Source: Cyanobacteria bacterium RI_101 (GTDB taxonomy: Bacteria; Cyanobacteriota; Cyanobacteriia; Cyanobacteriales; Microcystaceae). Taken from it: 60,454 nucleotides of DNA. The notes beneath the pieces are model-generated. The model made no database searches. It worked only from the letters and a program-made list of their open reading frames with translations, and was not told where the DNA came from. The stretch is from assembly GCA_016471375.1 (NCBI GenBank), contig WGLZ01000041.1:1-60454 (forward strand), read 5' to 3'. Made by a program: the position numbers and the translations under genes. This document shows positions 35,257 to 44,045 of the stretch, piece after piece. Every line of letters begins with the position of its first letter. The stretch's first letter is position 1.

Positions 35257-36143
35257 GCCCCTCCCTCGGTCAACACCACCTTGGGGTGGAGAACGGCGCC
35301 GTCTTCTTGGTTTTTTGTTTCCCCGACGCCTAAAAATTCCCCCCCGGCGCTTTGGATTAAAGCGGGTCCCGGTTCCAACCCGCAGGGTAAGCGTTGCCCC
35401 TGGCGCCAGCGCCGGACTTCCGGTTCCTCTAGGGTCAACCGCGGTAAATGGGCCAAGGCGACCTGGGGCGAAATGAGCCAATTCGGCAATGCTTCCGGGT
35501 TTTCCAGTAAAACGGCTAGCGGGACGCTTTCCTCTAACGCCATCCCCCCGGAAAGACGGCGCTCTAGTCGAGCTAGGGTGGCGCCGGTTCCCATTTTTTC
35601 CCCCCAATCCCGAGCAATGGAACGAATATAGACGCCTTCGCCGCAGGTAATTTCAACCTCTAATTCCGCCGGAGCGCCGGGACGCCACTCAATTAGCTCA
35701 ATGGCAAACACTTCCACTTCCCTGGGGGGAACGTCCACGGTAATCCCCGCCCGCGCCAGATCGTAGAGCCGCCGACCGTCTTGATGAACGGCGCTGAATT
35801 GGGGCGGAATTTGTTGAATAGCGCCTAAAAAATCCCCTTGGTAGCGCCAAAGGGCTTCTAGAGTTAAAGGCCCCGTCTCGGTTTCCCGGAGAATTTCTCC
35901 CCCCAGGTCGTCGGTGGCGGTAACGACGCCAAAACGAATCGTTCCTCGATATTGTTTTCGCTTCGGTAAATAGGGGAGGAGGCGGGTGGCGGCGCCTAGC
36001 GCTAGAGGTAGAACCCCCGTCGCCAAGGGATCGAGGGTGCCGCCGTGGCCCACCCGGCGAGTCTGGGCCAAGCGCCGAATTTTGGCGACGCAGTCGTGGG
36101 AGGTCCAGCCCTCGGGTTTATGGAGATTGAGAAAACCCAGCAT
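35253..36143 (-). CDS. truB: tRNA pseudouridine(55) synthase
   Basis: A 296-aa enzyme making pseudouridine 55 in the T loop of tRNAs. Start at MLGFLNLHKPEGWTSHDCVA; the 32-residue longer frame would overlap rfbC and is rejected. Catalytic Asp in GHGGTLDPLATGVLPLALG (about 38-56), then KQYRGTIRFGVVTATDDLGG, a QIPPQFSAVHQDGRRLYDLA block, GVYIRSIARDWG and a C-terminal PUA-like tail. Five bases after the rfbC stop; the truB stop overlaps the end of the plus-strand exported protein gene by four bases. Confidence 0.95.
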   Translation of the reverse strand: MLGFLNLHKPEGWTSHDCVAKIRRLAQTRRVGHGGTLDPLATGVLPLALGAATRLLPYLPKRKQYRGTIRFGVVTATDDLGGEILRETETGPLTLEALWRYQGDFLGAIQQIPPQFSAVHQDGRRLYDLARAGITVDVPPREVEVFAIELIEWRPGAPAELEVEITCGEGVYIRSIARDWGEKMGTGATLARLERRLSGGMALEESVPLAVLLENPEALPNWLISPQVALAHLPRLTLEEPEVRRWRQGQRLPCGLEPGPALIQSAGGEFLGVGETKNQEDGAVLHPKVVLTEGGA

Positions 36144-36148
36144 GGCGG

Positions 36149-36703
36149 TTAGGGAAAAAGCTCCGCCCGGCTCAACGGAGCGCCGTCTTGATCCTTGGCC
36201 GAGAGGATCGGCGCTAGGGGCAGGCGGGACAGTTGCCAATCAATGGCCAACTCCGGGTCGTTCCAAAGGAGGGTTCTTTCGTGTTGGGGGGCGTAGAAAT
36301 CCGTGGTTTTATAGAGAAATTCAGCCACGGGAGAAAAGACCAGAAAGCCGTGGGCAAAGCCCGGAGGAATCCAAAACTGCCGCTTATTCTCGGCGCTGAG
36401 CCAGCAGCCAACCCATTGGCCAAAGGTGGGGGAAGAGCGCCGCAGATCCACCGCCACGTCTAACACTTCTCCCGTCGTCACCCGCACTAATTTCCCCTGG
36501 GGATTTTGGATTTGGTAATGGAGTCCCCGCAGGACGCCCTGGACGGAGCGGGAATGATTGTCCTGCACAAAGGTCGCCTCGCTGTTGACCTTTTCGGCGA
36601 AGACCCGGGCGTTAAAACTTTCGAGGAAAAATCCCCGCTCGTCGCCGTAAACTTTCGGCTCAAGGATGCGCAGATCGGGGATAGCGGTGGCGATGACGTC
36701 CAT
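36149..36703 (-). CDS. rfbC: dTDP-4-dehydrorhamnose 3,5-epimerase
   Basis: A 184-aa cupin-fold enzyme: PKVYGDERGFFLESF, FVQDNHSRSVQGVLRGLHYQ (catalytic His in RGLHYQ), GKLVRVTTGEVLDVAVDLRR, FWIPPGFAHGF and LYKTTDFYAP. It acts just before RfbD. First in a two-gene unit with truB. Confidence 0.96.
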   Translation of the reverse strand: MDVIATAIPDLRILEPKVYGDERGFFLESFNARVFAEKVNSEATFVQDNHSRSVQGVLRGLHYQIQNPQGKLVRVTTGEVLDVAVDLRRSSPTFGQWVGCWLSAENKRQFWIPPGFAHGFLVFSPVAEFLYKTTDFYAPQHERTLLWNDPELAIDWQLSRLPLAPILSAKDQDGAPLSRAELFP

Positions 36704-36765
36704 AGATTAGCGCCGGGCCGGCGGAAGACTCTCCCGGTTGTTATAGCACGGGGGAGGACTTTGGC

Positions 36766-38082
36766 CTAGGGACCCGAGGCGCAGAGGGACGGCAGAGCCT
36801 GAAAGTATTGTCGGTATATCTCTCCGCTAAAGGCGAGGCGCTCTTGGCAACGAACTAATAAACCGCTATTGACCAATTCAAGCGCTAGGGGATGCTCCCA
36901 ATGCTTGCCGCTGGGTCGCTCGATCACTCCGCGAATTAACGCCATGGCTTCGGGGCAGTTGCGAATGGGGCGAAAATAACTCTGGAAATAGGACTGAAAA
37001 TAGTCTAAACAGGCGGCGCCGACCTCTGAGAAATCCTCCCAGAGAAGAACCCCGCGACACAAGGCGTCCAAGGCCAGACTGGTAAAGTAGGGATGACCGC
37101 CGAACAAATAATGAAGAGTTTTGCTTTGAATGGCGCTAATTCCCTGGCGCTGTTCCGTCAGGTGGTCATAGCGGCGCCCAAGATCCTGAACCTGGGCCAA
37201 GCTAAAGGGCGGGATCTCCAGCATTAAGCCGATGTTGAAGGGAGAGGCGTTGGGATCAAGAGGAAGATTATCCTTTGTCGCCGTCACGATCACCAGGCGA
37301 AAATCCTCCCAGAGGGGCATTTGCTTAGACTGTTCGTGCCAAAACCGGAGGAGGGAGGCGACATCTTGCAGGATCGGCGCCGAGTATATACGATTGAGTT
37401 CATTGATCACCAGCGCTAGGGGCCCGTTTAGTCGCCCCAGAATACGATCTTCAAAATATAAAGTGCAGTTAACTTTACTCCCCAACCCATCGTCCCAGAA
37501 GGCCTCGATATCCTCCTCTAAATTTAACTGACGGCTAACGTTTCGACAGAGCCACTTTAAAAAAGGCGCTAGGCGTTGGAGCAGAGCGTCGTCGGCGCTT
37601 TTCAGATCTAGGCTGACAATCTGAGCCTCGGGCAACTGTTGGGGCAGTCGGTCAAGCACCTGAAGCAATAGAGAACTTTTGCCCATTTTCCGGGGGCCGT
37701 GGAGGGTGGTGACGCTTCCCGGTAATCGCAGTTGCTCAAGGATTAGGGATTCTAGGGGAGGGCGCTCGATGTAAAACGGGGAATTAGCCGGTAGAGGAGC
37801 GCCGGGAAAGTTTTGGGCGGCAGGCGGAACGTTCAATTGGTTAATACGTTCTAGGCGACTTCTCAGATTCCCCTTCGCGATCGGTTCACCCCAGATCATG
37901 GAGAGTTCTTGCCAGAGTTGGGCGGCGATATTTTTAATGTAGGCTTCCTGATAATGGGACTCCTTAGCAATCTCGCTGTAGGTGAGTCCGTCCCAAGCTC
38001 GCCGTAATATTTTTTCCTGAAGGCAAGAAAGGGGTTTCGCCTGACGGTCGTTAAGGAGTTGAATGACTTGGTCGATGGTCAT
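36766..38082 (-). CDS. vMAP-type HTH plus AAA-like ATPase protein
   Basis: A 438-aa protein starting at MTIDQVIQLLNDRQAKPLSC. Residues about 1-85 form the HTH-like domain seen at the start of vWA-MoxR-associated (vMAP) proteins (LSCLQEKILRRAWDGLTYSE, IAKESHYQEAYIKNIAAQLW). An AAA_35-like STAND-family NTPase follows: Walker A LHGPRKMGKSS (127-137) and Walker B position PLALVINELNR (221-231), where the expected D is N. Such proteins are placed among cyanobacterial conflict or signalling systems; no effector domain is fused here. A 380-base gap upstream. Confidence 0.8.
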   Translation of the reverse strand: MTIDQVIQLLNDRQAKPLSCLQEKILRRAWDGLTYSEIAKESHYQEAYIKNIAAQLWQELSMIWGEPIAKGNLRSRLERINQLNVPPAAQNFPGAPLPANSPFYIERPPLESLILEQLRLPGSVTTLHGPRKMGKSSLLLQVLDRLPQQLPEAQIVSLDLKSADDALLQRLAPFLKWLCRNVSRQLNLEEDIEAFWDDGLGSKVNCTLYFEDRILGRLNGPLALVINELNRIYSAPILQDVASLLRFWHEQSKQMPLWEDFRLVIVTATKDNLPLDPNASPFNIGLMLEIPPFSLAQVQDLGRRYDHLTEQRQGISAIQSKTLHYLFGGHPYFTSLALDALCRGVLLWEDFSEVGAACLDYFQSYFQSYFRPIRNCPEAMALIRGVIERPSGKHWEHPLALELVNSGLLVRCQERLAFSGEIYRQYFQALPSLCASGP

Positions 38083-38462
38083 GGTTGAAGCCGAGGTTGA
38101 GAAAAACGCGGGCGCCCATGGCACAAAACAGATGTCTGGCGGGACAATCTGGACTGGACTACCAAAATTTCAGTGTAGGTAACATTCCTCGGTTTTTATC
38201 TCGGCGGAGGGGGGACTGTGACTCAAGTCACGCCAACTGGATAAAATTAGATGACTTTCGCCTCAATTATGGTGACTTTTGGCGCTTGACATAAAACCCG
38301 TCTTAGCAGTCATAAAAGTTTTCGGAAAACATATATTTTAATTTACTCGCTAGTTTTGGCGATATCCGCTCGATGGAAGCGCGGATCGAGGGCTGAGCGT
38401 AGCGCCGTCCTGAGCTTGTCGAAGGGCCGAAGTCCTCGATTGAGTCTGGGTAAAGTTGGGAG
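38083..38462. other. 380-base gap upstream of the vMAP/AAA gene
   Basis: Holds AAGTCACG (38225-38232 area) and GGTGACTTTT (38271-38280), an inverted pair also seen at 34566-34592; an exact small palindrome GTTTTCGGAAAAC (38312-38325 area); and the second copy of a 23-base repeat with a GACAAGCTCAGGAC arm (38381-38430). No gene. Confidence 0.5.
38381..38403 (+). repeat. 23-base dispersed repeat, copy 2
   Basis: Exact reverse complement of 32942-32964. It continues into CCTGAGCTTGTCGAAGGGCC, an arm I recall from many cyanobacterial genomes. Confidence 0.75.
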
Positions 38463-39593
38463 TTAAGCCCGGAGGCGAAACACTAGGATTTGAATGACTT
38501 GGTCTGGGCGAAAATTATTGTCGCTGATCAGCCAGAGACTTTCGGCGCCGTCCGGGAAGCGGGGGCCGAGGGTCATGCCTTCGAGATTGTCCAACTCTAG
38601 ATCTAAGGTATTTAAATCTAATAGCAAACGCTTTTGTAGGGGAATCAAATCGGCGCTATTGCCCTGGAAACTAGCAACCGTTCGGGTGTCCGTGGCGTTG
38701 GCGTTGACCACCTGGAAGAGCTTAGCGCCGAAGCCGGTTAAATCTAAGGTTCGCTCTAGAGCTAAAAAGGTTCCTTCCCTGGACAGCGCCGCCATTTCGC
38801 TCAAGCCTTGGAGTAGGGTTCCCGGCGGCGGCGGGTCGAGGTAATAGAGATGTTCCGCCAGCAGAACCGCCGGGCCGCCGGAGTTGACCAAGTAATGGAG
38901 CCAGCGCAGGGGTAGTCGCTCCGGGGGCGCGTCGGGATCTAGGTCTTGGGCCAGGGCGCTTTCCGGCGCCGTAAAGAGTCGGTAGGGATCGCTGGGGAGG
39001 GCGGCGCCGGGCGCCAGAGCCAGGGCTTCAAAGCCGAGATTATTCCGTAGGCCTCGGCGCGGATCGGCGCCGGGGATAAAGGCGGCGGGAATGGTTAGGG
39101 TTTCCAAAAGGCGGCCGCTCTGGCGGTCAAATTTAGCCAAAAACGGCGTCTGGGTTCCATCTCTGGCGCCTTCGCTACTGACCCAGAGGGCGCCCTCGGG
39201 ACTGAGGGCGAGACCTTCTAGATCCCATTGGTTGGGCTTGAGGGGATTGCCCTGGGCGTCCTTCAGGAGGGTGACGTTTTCGACCCGGATCTCTTTGAGT
39301 TGGGGAGAACGCTCTTGCTTTTCCCACTCCGCCTTGAGGGTATAAAAGCGGGGCTTTTGTTTATCGTCGCTAATGGCGTAAAAAAGATCCTGTTGACGGT
39401 CGTAGGCCCAACCGGAAAGGCCCCCCAGGGGCAGATTCTCCGGCCCTGTCGCTGGCAGAATATAGGCGTCCGCTAGTTCTAGAGATATGTCCGCAAAGAG
39501 CCGGTCTTCCGCCTGAACCTGGGACAGAGGACTACAGGCGCCGAGACCCAGCAGACAGAGCGCGACCAACAAGAAAGACCAAAAGCGTCCCAT
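38463..39593 (-). CDS. Phytase-like esterase family lipoprotein
   Basis: A 376-aa protein with a lipobox LGLGAC at about residues 15-20, so it should be lipidated and anchored. The mature part fits the esterase-like phytase-domain family: GGLSGWAYDRQQDLFYAISD, then NQWDLEGLALSPEGALWVSS (Asp-Leu-Glu-Gly), NLGFEALALAPGA (Glu), and NLEGMTLGPRFPDGAESLWL with ISDNNF near the end. It is a six-bladed-propeller-type fold. Substrate unknown; phosphate esters are a guess from the family name. Confidence 0.87.
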   Translation of the reverse strand: MGRFWSFLLVALCLLGLGACSPLSQVQAEDRLFADISLELADAYILPATGPENLPLGGLSGWAYDRQQDLFYAISDDKQKPRFYTLKAEWEKQERSPQLKEIRVENVTLLKDAQGNPLKPNQWDLEGLALSPEGALWVSSEGARDGTQTPFLAKFDRQSGRLLETLTIPAAFIPGADPRRGLRNNLGFEALALAPGAALPSDPYRLFTAPESALAQDLDPDAPPERLPLRWLHYLVNSGGPAVLLAEHLYYLDPPPPGTLLQGLSEMAALSREGTFLALERTLDLTGFGAKLFQVVNANATDTRTVASFQGNSADLIPLQKRLLLDLNTLDLELDNLEGMTLGPRFPDGAESLWLISDNNFRPDQVIQILVFRLRA

Positions 39594-39841
39594 AAGGGTT
39601 AAGGCGTAGGGCTAATATCTGCCCATTCTGCCATGTTCAGGCTGAGAGGTTGTCGAAAAAACGGTTTGATCTCCCCTCACCCCCCTTGGAAAGCCAAGGC
39701 GTACATAGGTCTGCTCACCAGTCCCCCAATTTTTCTCAAGGGATCCGTCCCGCTTCTGGCCTCCCCCGGCGCCGTCAACGGAGGGGGAGGATTTTCGTTA
39801 CACTAGAACCCGTTTCCGAACTCCGTTTTTACGCCCTTCCC

Positions 39842-40579
39842 ATGCAAACTCTTCCCCATCCCCACCTTGGAACAACGGCGTCGCCGGGGAACCTGATTCG
39901 TCTGGAGTCGATTTCTAAAATCTACGGCGCCGGGGAAGCGACGGTGCAGGCTTTGAATAATGTCCATCTGACCATTGCCCGGGGAAGCTATTGCGCCATT
40001 ATGGGCGCCTCCGGCTCCGGGAAATCCACTTTGATGAATATTATCGGCTGTTTGGATCAACCCACCCTGGGCCATTACTTTCTAGACGGTATCGACGTCT
40101 CTAGTTTGGAAGAAGGCGCGCTAGCCCAGATTCGCAACCAAAAAATCGGCTTTGTTTTTCAGCAGTTTTACCTTCTTCCCCAAATGAGCGCCCTGGAAAA
40201 CGTCATGCTCCCCATGATCTATGGCGGCGCGCCTCCCCAGGAACGGCGCCGTCGAGCGGAGGAAGCCCTAGAGCGGGTCGGGTTAGCCCATCGCCTCCAG
40301 AATCGACCCAACCAACTCTCCGGGGGACAACAGCAACGGGTGGCCATCGCCCGGGCCATCGTTAACCGTCCCCTGCTTCTGTTGGCGGACGAACCCACCG
40401 GCGCCCTCGATTCCCGCACCACCGAAGAAGTTTTGGACATTTTCCAATCCCTCCACCAAACCGGCATCACCATCGTCGTCGTCACCCACGAAGCGGACGT
40501 GGCCCAGCATACCGAGCGGGTGATCACCTTCCAGGACGGCAAGATTAAACAGGACGCCCAGGTTCGGCGCTCGTCCTGA
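39842..40579 (+). CDS. ABC transporter ATP-binding protein (MacB/LolD/DevA type)
   Basis: A 245-aa ATPase from ATG 39842; a frame open from 39650 has no support. Walker A GASGSGKST (about 63-71), Q-loop VFQQFYLLP, signature LSGGQQQRVAIARAI, Walker B LLLLADEPTGALD and H-loop VVTHE. Closest in style to the MacB/DevA class, which work with a MacB-type permease and a membrane-fusion protein to export glycolipids, peptides or drugs. Neither partner is adjacent, so the ATPase is an orphan here. Confidence 0.9.
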   Translation: MQTLPHPHLGTTASPGNLIRLESISKIYGAGEATVQALNNVHLTIARGSYCAIMGASGSGKSTLMNIIGCLDQPTLGHYFLDGIDVSSLEEGALAQIRNQKIGFVFQQFYLLPQMSALENVMLPMIYGGAPPQERRRRAEEALERVGLAHRLQNRPNQLSGGQQQRVAIARAIVNRPLLLLADEPTGALDSRTTEEVLDIFQSLHQTGITIVVVTHEADVAQHTERVITFQDGKIKQDAQVRRSS

Positions 40580-40639
40580 CGTTCCGGGGGAGCAAAATTT
40601 GCTACGCTTAAGCCTAAAAACCTTGGGATAGTAGCGGTC

Positions 40640-41245
40640 ATGATTGAGGCAGACTCGGAAATTCGGCGCTTGACGGAGTTGATGCCCGCCTCGGGGCGGA
40701 TGTTGACCAAGATTGTCAGCCGACCCAAGCAAAGCCGGGTGATTACGAGCCAGTTTCCCCAACCTTGGCGCCGGGGCGACCGTCTGGTGGAGATTAATTT
40801 CGACCTCTGGTCGGCGCTGTCCCAGGGGCAACGGGATCTTTTGCTCCTGAGCGAGGTGGGGCGCCTGGTCAATATTCGTTGGTTTAAGCCGGATCTCTAT
40901 CAGGGCTTAACTCTAGCGGGAAGCGCCGGAGTCCTCCTGCAACTCTGGCAAAAAGATCTCGTCGGCGCCGCGGTGGCCGGCGGTTTAACGGCGCTGGCCG
41001 CCCGGCAAATTTGGCAATCCTACCACAGCCAGGAACGGGAGATCGACGCCGATAACGGGGCCCTGAAGGTGGCGGGGCGTCGGGGTTACGAGCAAGGGGA
41101 AGCGGCCCGATATTTGTTATCCGCCATCGAAGCGACGGCCCGATTGGAAAATCGCTCTAGCTTGAGCTTTAACGATTTGATGCGGTGTCAAAATTTGCGG
41201 CTCATTCTCCAAACTTCAGTCGATAAAGATTTTATCGGCGCTTGA
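40640..41245 (+). CDS. DUF3318 family protein
   Basis: A 201-aa protein: EIRRLTELMPASGRMLTKIV, QFPQPWRRGDRLVEINFDLW, RDLLLLSEVGRLVNIRWFKP, and one or two hydrophobic segments (about 88-120). This is the pattern of DUF3318, found in cyanobacteria, function unknown. The LLLLSEV-W stretch resembles a decayed metallopeptidase-like helix but no HExxH is present. It follows the ABC ATPase by 60 bases. Confidence 0.82.
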   Translation: MIEADSEIRRLTELMPASGRMLTKIVSRPKQSRVITSQFPQPWRRGDRLVEINFDLWSALSQGQRDLLLLSEVGRLVNIRWFKPDLYQGLTLAGSAGVLLQLWQKDLVGAAVAGGLTALAARQIWQSYHSQEREIDADNGALKVAGRRGYEQGEAARYLLSAIEATARLENRSSLSFNDLMRCQNLRLILQTSVDKDFIGA

Positions 41246-41261
41246 AAGCGCCGGTTGGTCG

Positions 41262-42380
41262 TTAAAACCGTAAAATCCAGCCCATTTCTTCGATGACCGC
41301 CCGTAGGGAATCTCCGTTGCTCGGTCGAGTCAGAGCTTGCCAACTTTCTTTAAACTCGCCTTTTTTGGCGGCGCTGTAGGCGTCCTGAAGAGAAACGGCG
41401 ATATTTTGCATCAAGCTGGAGTCTCGGTAACAGTTGATCATACATTTCGTGCAACCGTCCCGAATGAGCTTAGAACTATCAAACTCATAGATTGAGCACA
41501 TGGGTTCGGGCCAATTGTGACAGCGCCAGAGTTGGAGATCCCAATCCAAAAAGAAATAGCGATAGCCCGCCAAGCAGGGATATTTTTGCGCCTCGCCCCG
41601 CGCAAAGCGTTGCATTTCTTCTAGGGAGAGGGAAGGGTTAACCACCGTAAAGCGTTTTTTCAATTGCTTGACCTTTTCGTAAGCCTGCCAAAGTTCTTCG
41701 GCGCTGTGGGTGACCAGACCGTCGTCTGAGAAAGCCTTAAAGGTGGAGTCCAATTTTGTCAAAGGATAGGAAAAGACCGCGGACTTAAAGCCCAGTTCCG
41801 TCAGGAAATCCGGCAGAGCCTCGTAATCGACTAAATGGCTCATGGTGACGGAGGCGGTGGCGTAGAGTCCCAGTTCCGCCAAAAGTTGATTGGCCTCCTT
41901 AATCCGCTCGCAGACCCCCGGCAGACCCCGATTTTTTTCATGGGTTTGGCGGTCCGCCGCGTCCACGGAAATAATAAAACTGGAGAGACCCGCCTGAGCT
42001 AATTCTTCAATTTTCTCCCGGTTCAAAAGTCCGCCATTGGTCACCACCATACACTTCATCCCCAGCGCCGAAGCGTGGGTCACAAAAGCGCCGAGGTGGG
42101 GATTGAGGGTCGGCTCGCCGCCGGTAAAGACCAGATACCGGACGCCTTCCCGAAAAAGAATATTTATACTATCAATTCCGGGCTGGTAATCCACAAAGCG
42201 CCAGTCTTCCCGGGGAAACCGGTCCCGGGCGAAATTACAAAAACCGCAGTTGGCGTTGCAGGCGCTGTTGATGGCGAATTGGCAAAAGCCGGGCCCCCCC
42301 GCCGTAAAGACCAGTTCTAAAATATCAAGAGCGCCGCCGGGTTTAAACCGAGGCGCGGCGGGAGGGGCGACTTGCGACAT
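41262..42380 (-). CDS. Radical SAM protein with SPASM-like C-terminus
   Basis: A 372-aa enzyme. The [4Fe-4S] motif CNANCGFC (C41, C45, C48) and FTGGEPTLNPHL are in the first half; the C-terminal part has a Cys cluster (CLAGYRYFFLDWDLQLWRC, then CSIYEF, GCTKCMINC) able to bind one or two extra clusters. No precursor peptide gene is visible next to it. It could modify a small molecule or peptide; the reaction is unknown. Tail to tail with DUF3318, 16 bases apart. Confidence 0.85.
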   Translation of the reverse strand: MSQVAPPAAPRFKPGGALDILELVFTAGGPGFCQFAINSACNANCGFCNFARDRFPREDWRFVDYQPGIDSINILFREGVRYLVFTGGEPTLNPHLGAFVTHASALGMKCMVVTNGGLLNREKIEELAQAGLSSFIISVDAADRQTHEKNRGLPGVCERIKEANQLLAELGLYATASVTMSHLVDYEALPDFLTELGFKSAVFSYPLTKLDSTFKAFSDDGLVTHSAEELWQAYEKVKQLKKRFTVVNPSLSLEEMQRFARGEAQKYPCLAGYRYFFLDWDLQLWRCHNWPEPMCSIYEFDSSKLIRDGCTKCMINCYRDSSLMQNIAVSLQDAYSAAKKGEFKESWQALTRPSNGDSLRAVIEEMGWILRF

Positions 42381-42446
42381 AGACTTGACCTACACACCGG
42401 AAAGAGATTGACAATAGTTTAATCGATCAGTTTGATCAAGCAATCA

Positions 42447-43145
42447 TTAACCCAAAGGAGCGCCGAGACGATAACCCTTGCCATAGACGGTGTGGATCAG
42501 GGGGCCGGAAGCGCCGGATTCCAGCTTACGCCGCAGAAGTCTGACCAGGGCGGCGATAACGTTGCTACTGGGCGCCGGACTCTCTCCCCAGATGGCGCCG
42601 TAAATTTCTTCGTGGGAGAGGACTTGACCGGGACGCTCCAGCAAACAAGCCAGAAGCTTAACCTCCTTTTCCGAAAGGGGAATGGTTTGGTCGCCCCGGT
42701 AAACCACCTGATTCGCCGCGTCTAAAATTAGCTCCACCCCGCCGACTTGAGCCTGGGGTAAGCCGATATGTTTTCCCTCTCCCCCAGAGCGCCGGAGCAG
42801 GGCCCGCACCCGAGCTAAAAGTTCCCGCAACTCGAAGGGTTTGACCAAATAATCGTCGGCGCCGGCGTCGAGACCCAGAACCCGGTCGTCGAGGGTGTCC
42901 TTGGCGGTGAGAAATAACACGGGAGTCTGAATCTTTTCCGCCCGCAGTCGTTGACAGAGGACGACGCCGGATTGACGGGGAAGCATCCAGTCCAAAATCA
43001 GCAAATCGTAGGGGTTCGCCAAAGCTAGGGCTAACCCTTCGGCGCCGTCCCCCGCCACATCCACCTGGTAGCCGTTTTGAGCCAGAAGCCGACTCAGGGG
43101 CGCCGTCAGCGCCGGCTCGTCGTCCACCAACAGCAGTTTACTCAT
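42447..43145 (-). CDS. OmpR-family response regulator, RppA-like
   Basis: A 232-aa regulator from ATG 43143-43145. Receiver: DDE near 8-10, phospho-acceptor D52 in LLILDWMLPRQSG, T80, K102. Winged-helix DNA-binding domain about 135-230 (LSEKEVKLLACLLERPGQVL; TVYGKGYRL). The ILDWMLP-SG-LCQRLR and ELLARVRALLRR blocks are like RppA of Synechocystis, a redox and nickel-linked regulator. No histidine kinase gene is adjacent, so its sensor is elsewhere. Divergent from the ferritin-like gene with only 57 bases between. Confidence 0.88.
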   Translation of the reverse strand: MSKLLLVDDEPALTAPLSRLLAQNGYQVDVAGDGAEGLALALANPYDLLILDWMLPRQSGVVLCQRLRAEKIQTPVLFLTAKDTLDDRVLGLDAGADDYLVKPFELRELLARVRALLRRSGGEGKHIGLPQAQVGGVELILDAANQVVYRGDQTIPLSEKEVKLLACLLERPGQVLSHEEIYGAIWGESPAPSSNVIAALVRLLRRKLESGASGPLIHTVYGKGYRLGAPLG

Positions 43146-43202
43146 GGGGAATCTCGTTGCGTACAATCTAAACGATTAACTAACGTCTCTTTCTATTTTT
43201 CT

Positions 43203-44045
43203 ATGGAACTTGGAAGCCCGGCCCACAAAGAACGGTTTTGCCGTCAGTTTTTAGAGAGCCACCTAGACTACGAGCCGGAAAACCTACCTTGGCCCGATCT
43301 GCAAGGAGAAGACCTGGCCCGTTTGCGGGGCATTCCCTTCTGGCGGGAAGCCTTATTGACGGAACAGGAAGCGGGGGTGATGGTGACGGCCTTCGCCGAA
43401 ACCCTGGACGATCCCCTGATTCGCCAAGCTGTCGCCCTCCAGGGTCAGGAAGAAAGCCGCCACGCCCGGCTGGTGGACTTTCTCATCCGGCGCTATGGGG
43501 TGGAAATTAGCGAATATCCCTATCCCGAAGTTCCCGCCAATATCCGAGACGCCTTTATTGATTTTGGCTTCGCGGAATGTTTAGATTCTTTTTTCGCCTT
43601 TGGCATGTTTGGCATCGCCCGTCAGGCTCAGTATTTGCCCGAATCCATGTTCCAAATTTTTGACCCCATTTTGGACGAAGAGGCCCGCCACATCGTTTTC
43701 TTTATCAACTGGATTACCTATTGCCAATGCCAGAGCGGTTACGCGACCCCCTGGCGGGGAACTTTGGCGCTCTGGCGCTACGGCCGGGCGCTCCGCAAGC
43801 TTCTAGACGCCTTTGGGAACCCCGAAAACCAAGCGGGTCAACCCTTTACCGCCTCCCAAGCCGGTCACTTTATGGACGACCTGACCCCGGAGTTGTTCTT
43901 TGACCTGACCCTACAGGAAAACGAGAAACGCATGGCCCGTTTTGACCCGGAACTGCTCCAACCCCTGCTGTTGCCTCGCCTTTCCCGTCTGGCGCTGGGC
44001 GCTCTCCGACTCCGGCCCCGCCGTCTCTCCCCGGCGGCCAGTTAA
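43203..44045 (+). CDS. Ferritin-like diiron protein
   Basis: A 280-aa helical protein from ATG 43203. Two metal-binding motifs of the ferritin-like fold are seen: QGQEESRHARL (E83/E84, H87) and FDPILDEEARHIVFF (E159/E160, H163), with another Glu in the first helix region (LTEQEAGVMVTAFAETL). It may be an oxidase or oxygenase on an unknown substrate; it is not the aldehyde-deformylating oxygenase. Its TAA shares bases with the TAA of the convergent GUN4 gene. Confidence 0.82.
   Translation: MELGSPAHKERFCRQFLESHLDYEPENLPWPDLQGEDLARLRGIPFWREALLTEQEAGVMVTAFAETLDDPLIRQAVALQGQEESRHARLVDFLIRRYGVEISEYPYPEVPANIRDAFIDFGFAECLDSFFAFGMFGIARQAQYLPESMFQIFDPILDEEARHIVFFINWITYCQCQSGYATPWRGTLALWRYGRALRKLLDAFGNPENQAGQPFTASQAGHFMDDLTPELFFDLTLQENEKRMARFDPELLQPLLLPRLSRLALGALRLRPRRLSPAAS

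Noticed and set aside
36149-36703. A rhamnose-synthesis operon around rfbC
   Set aside because: rfbC is paired with truB only; rfbD is 34 kb away and rfbA/rfbB are not in the window.
39650-39841. Longer N-terminus for the ABC ATPase
   Set aside because: The added 64 residues are basic and Pro/Arg-rich, unlike any ABC ATPase start, and cover a repeat-like C-rich stretch; ATG 39842 fits the family length.
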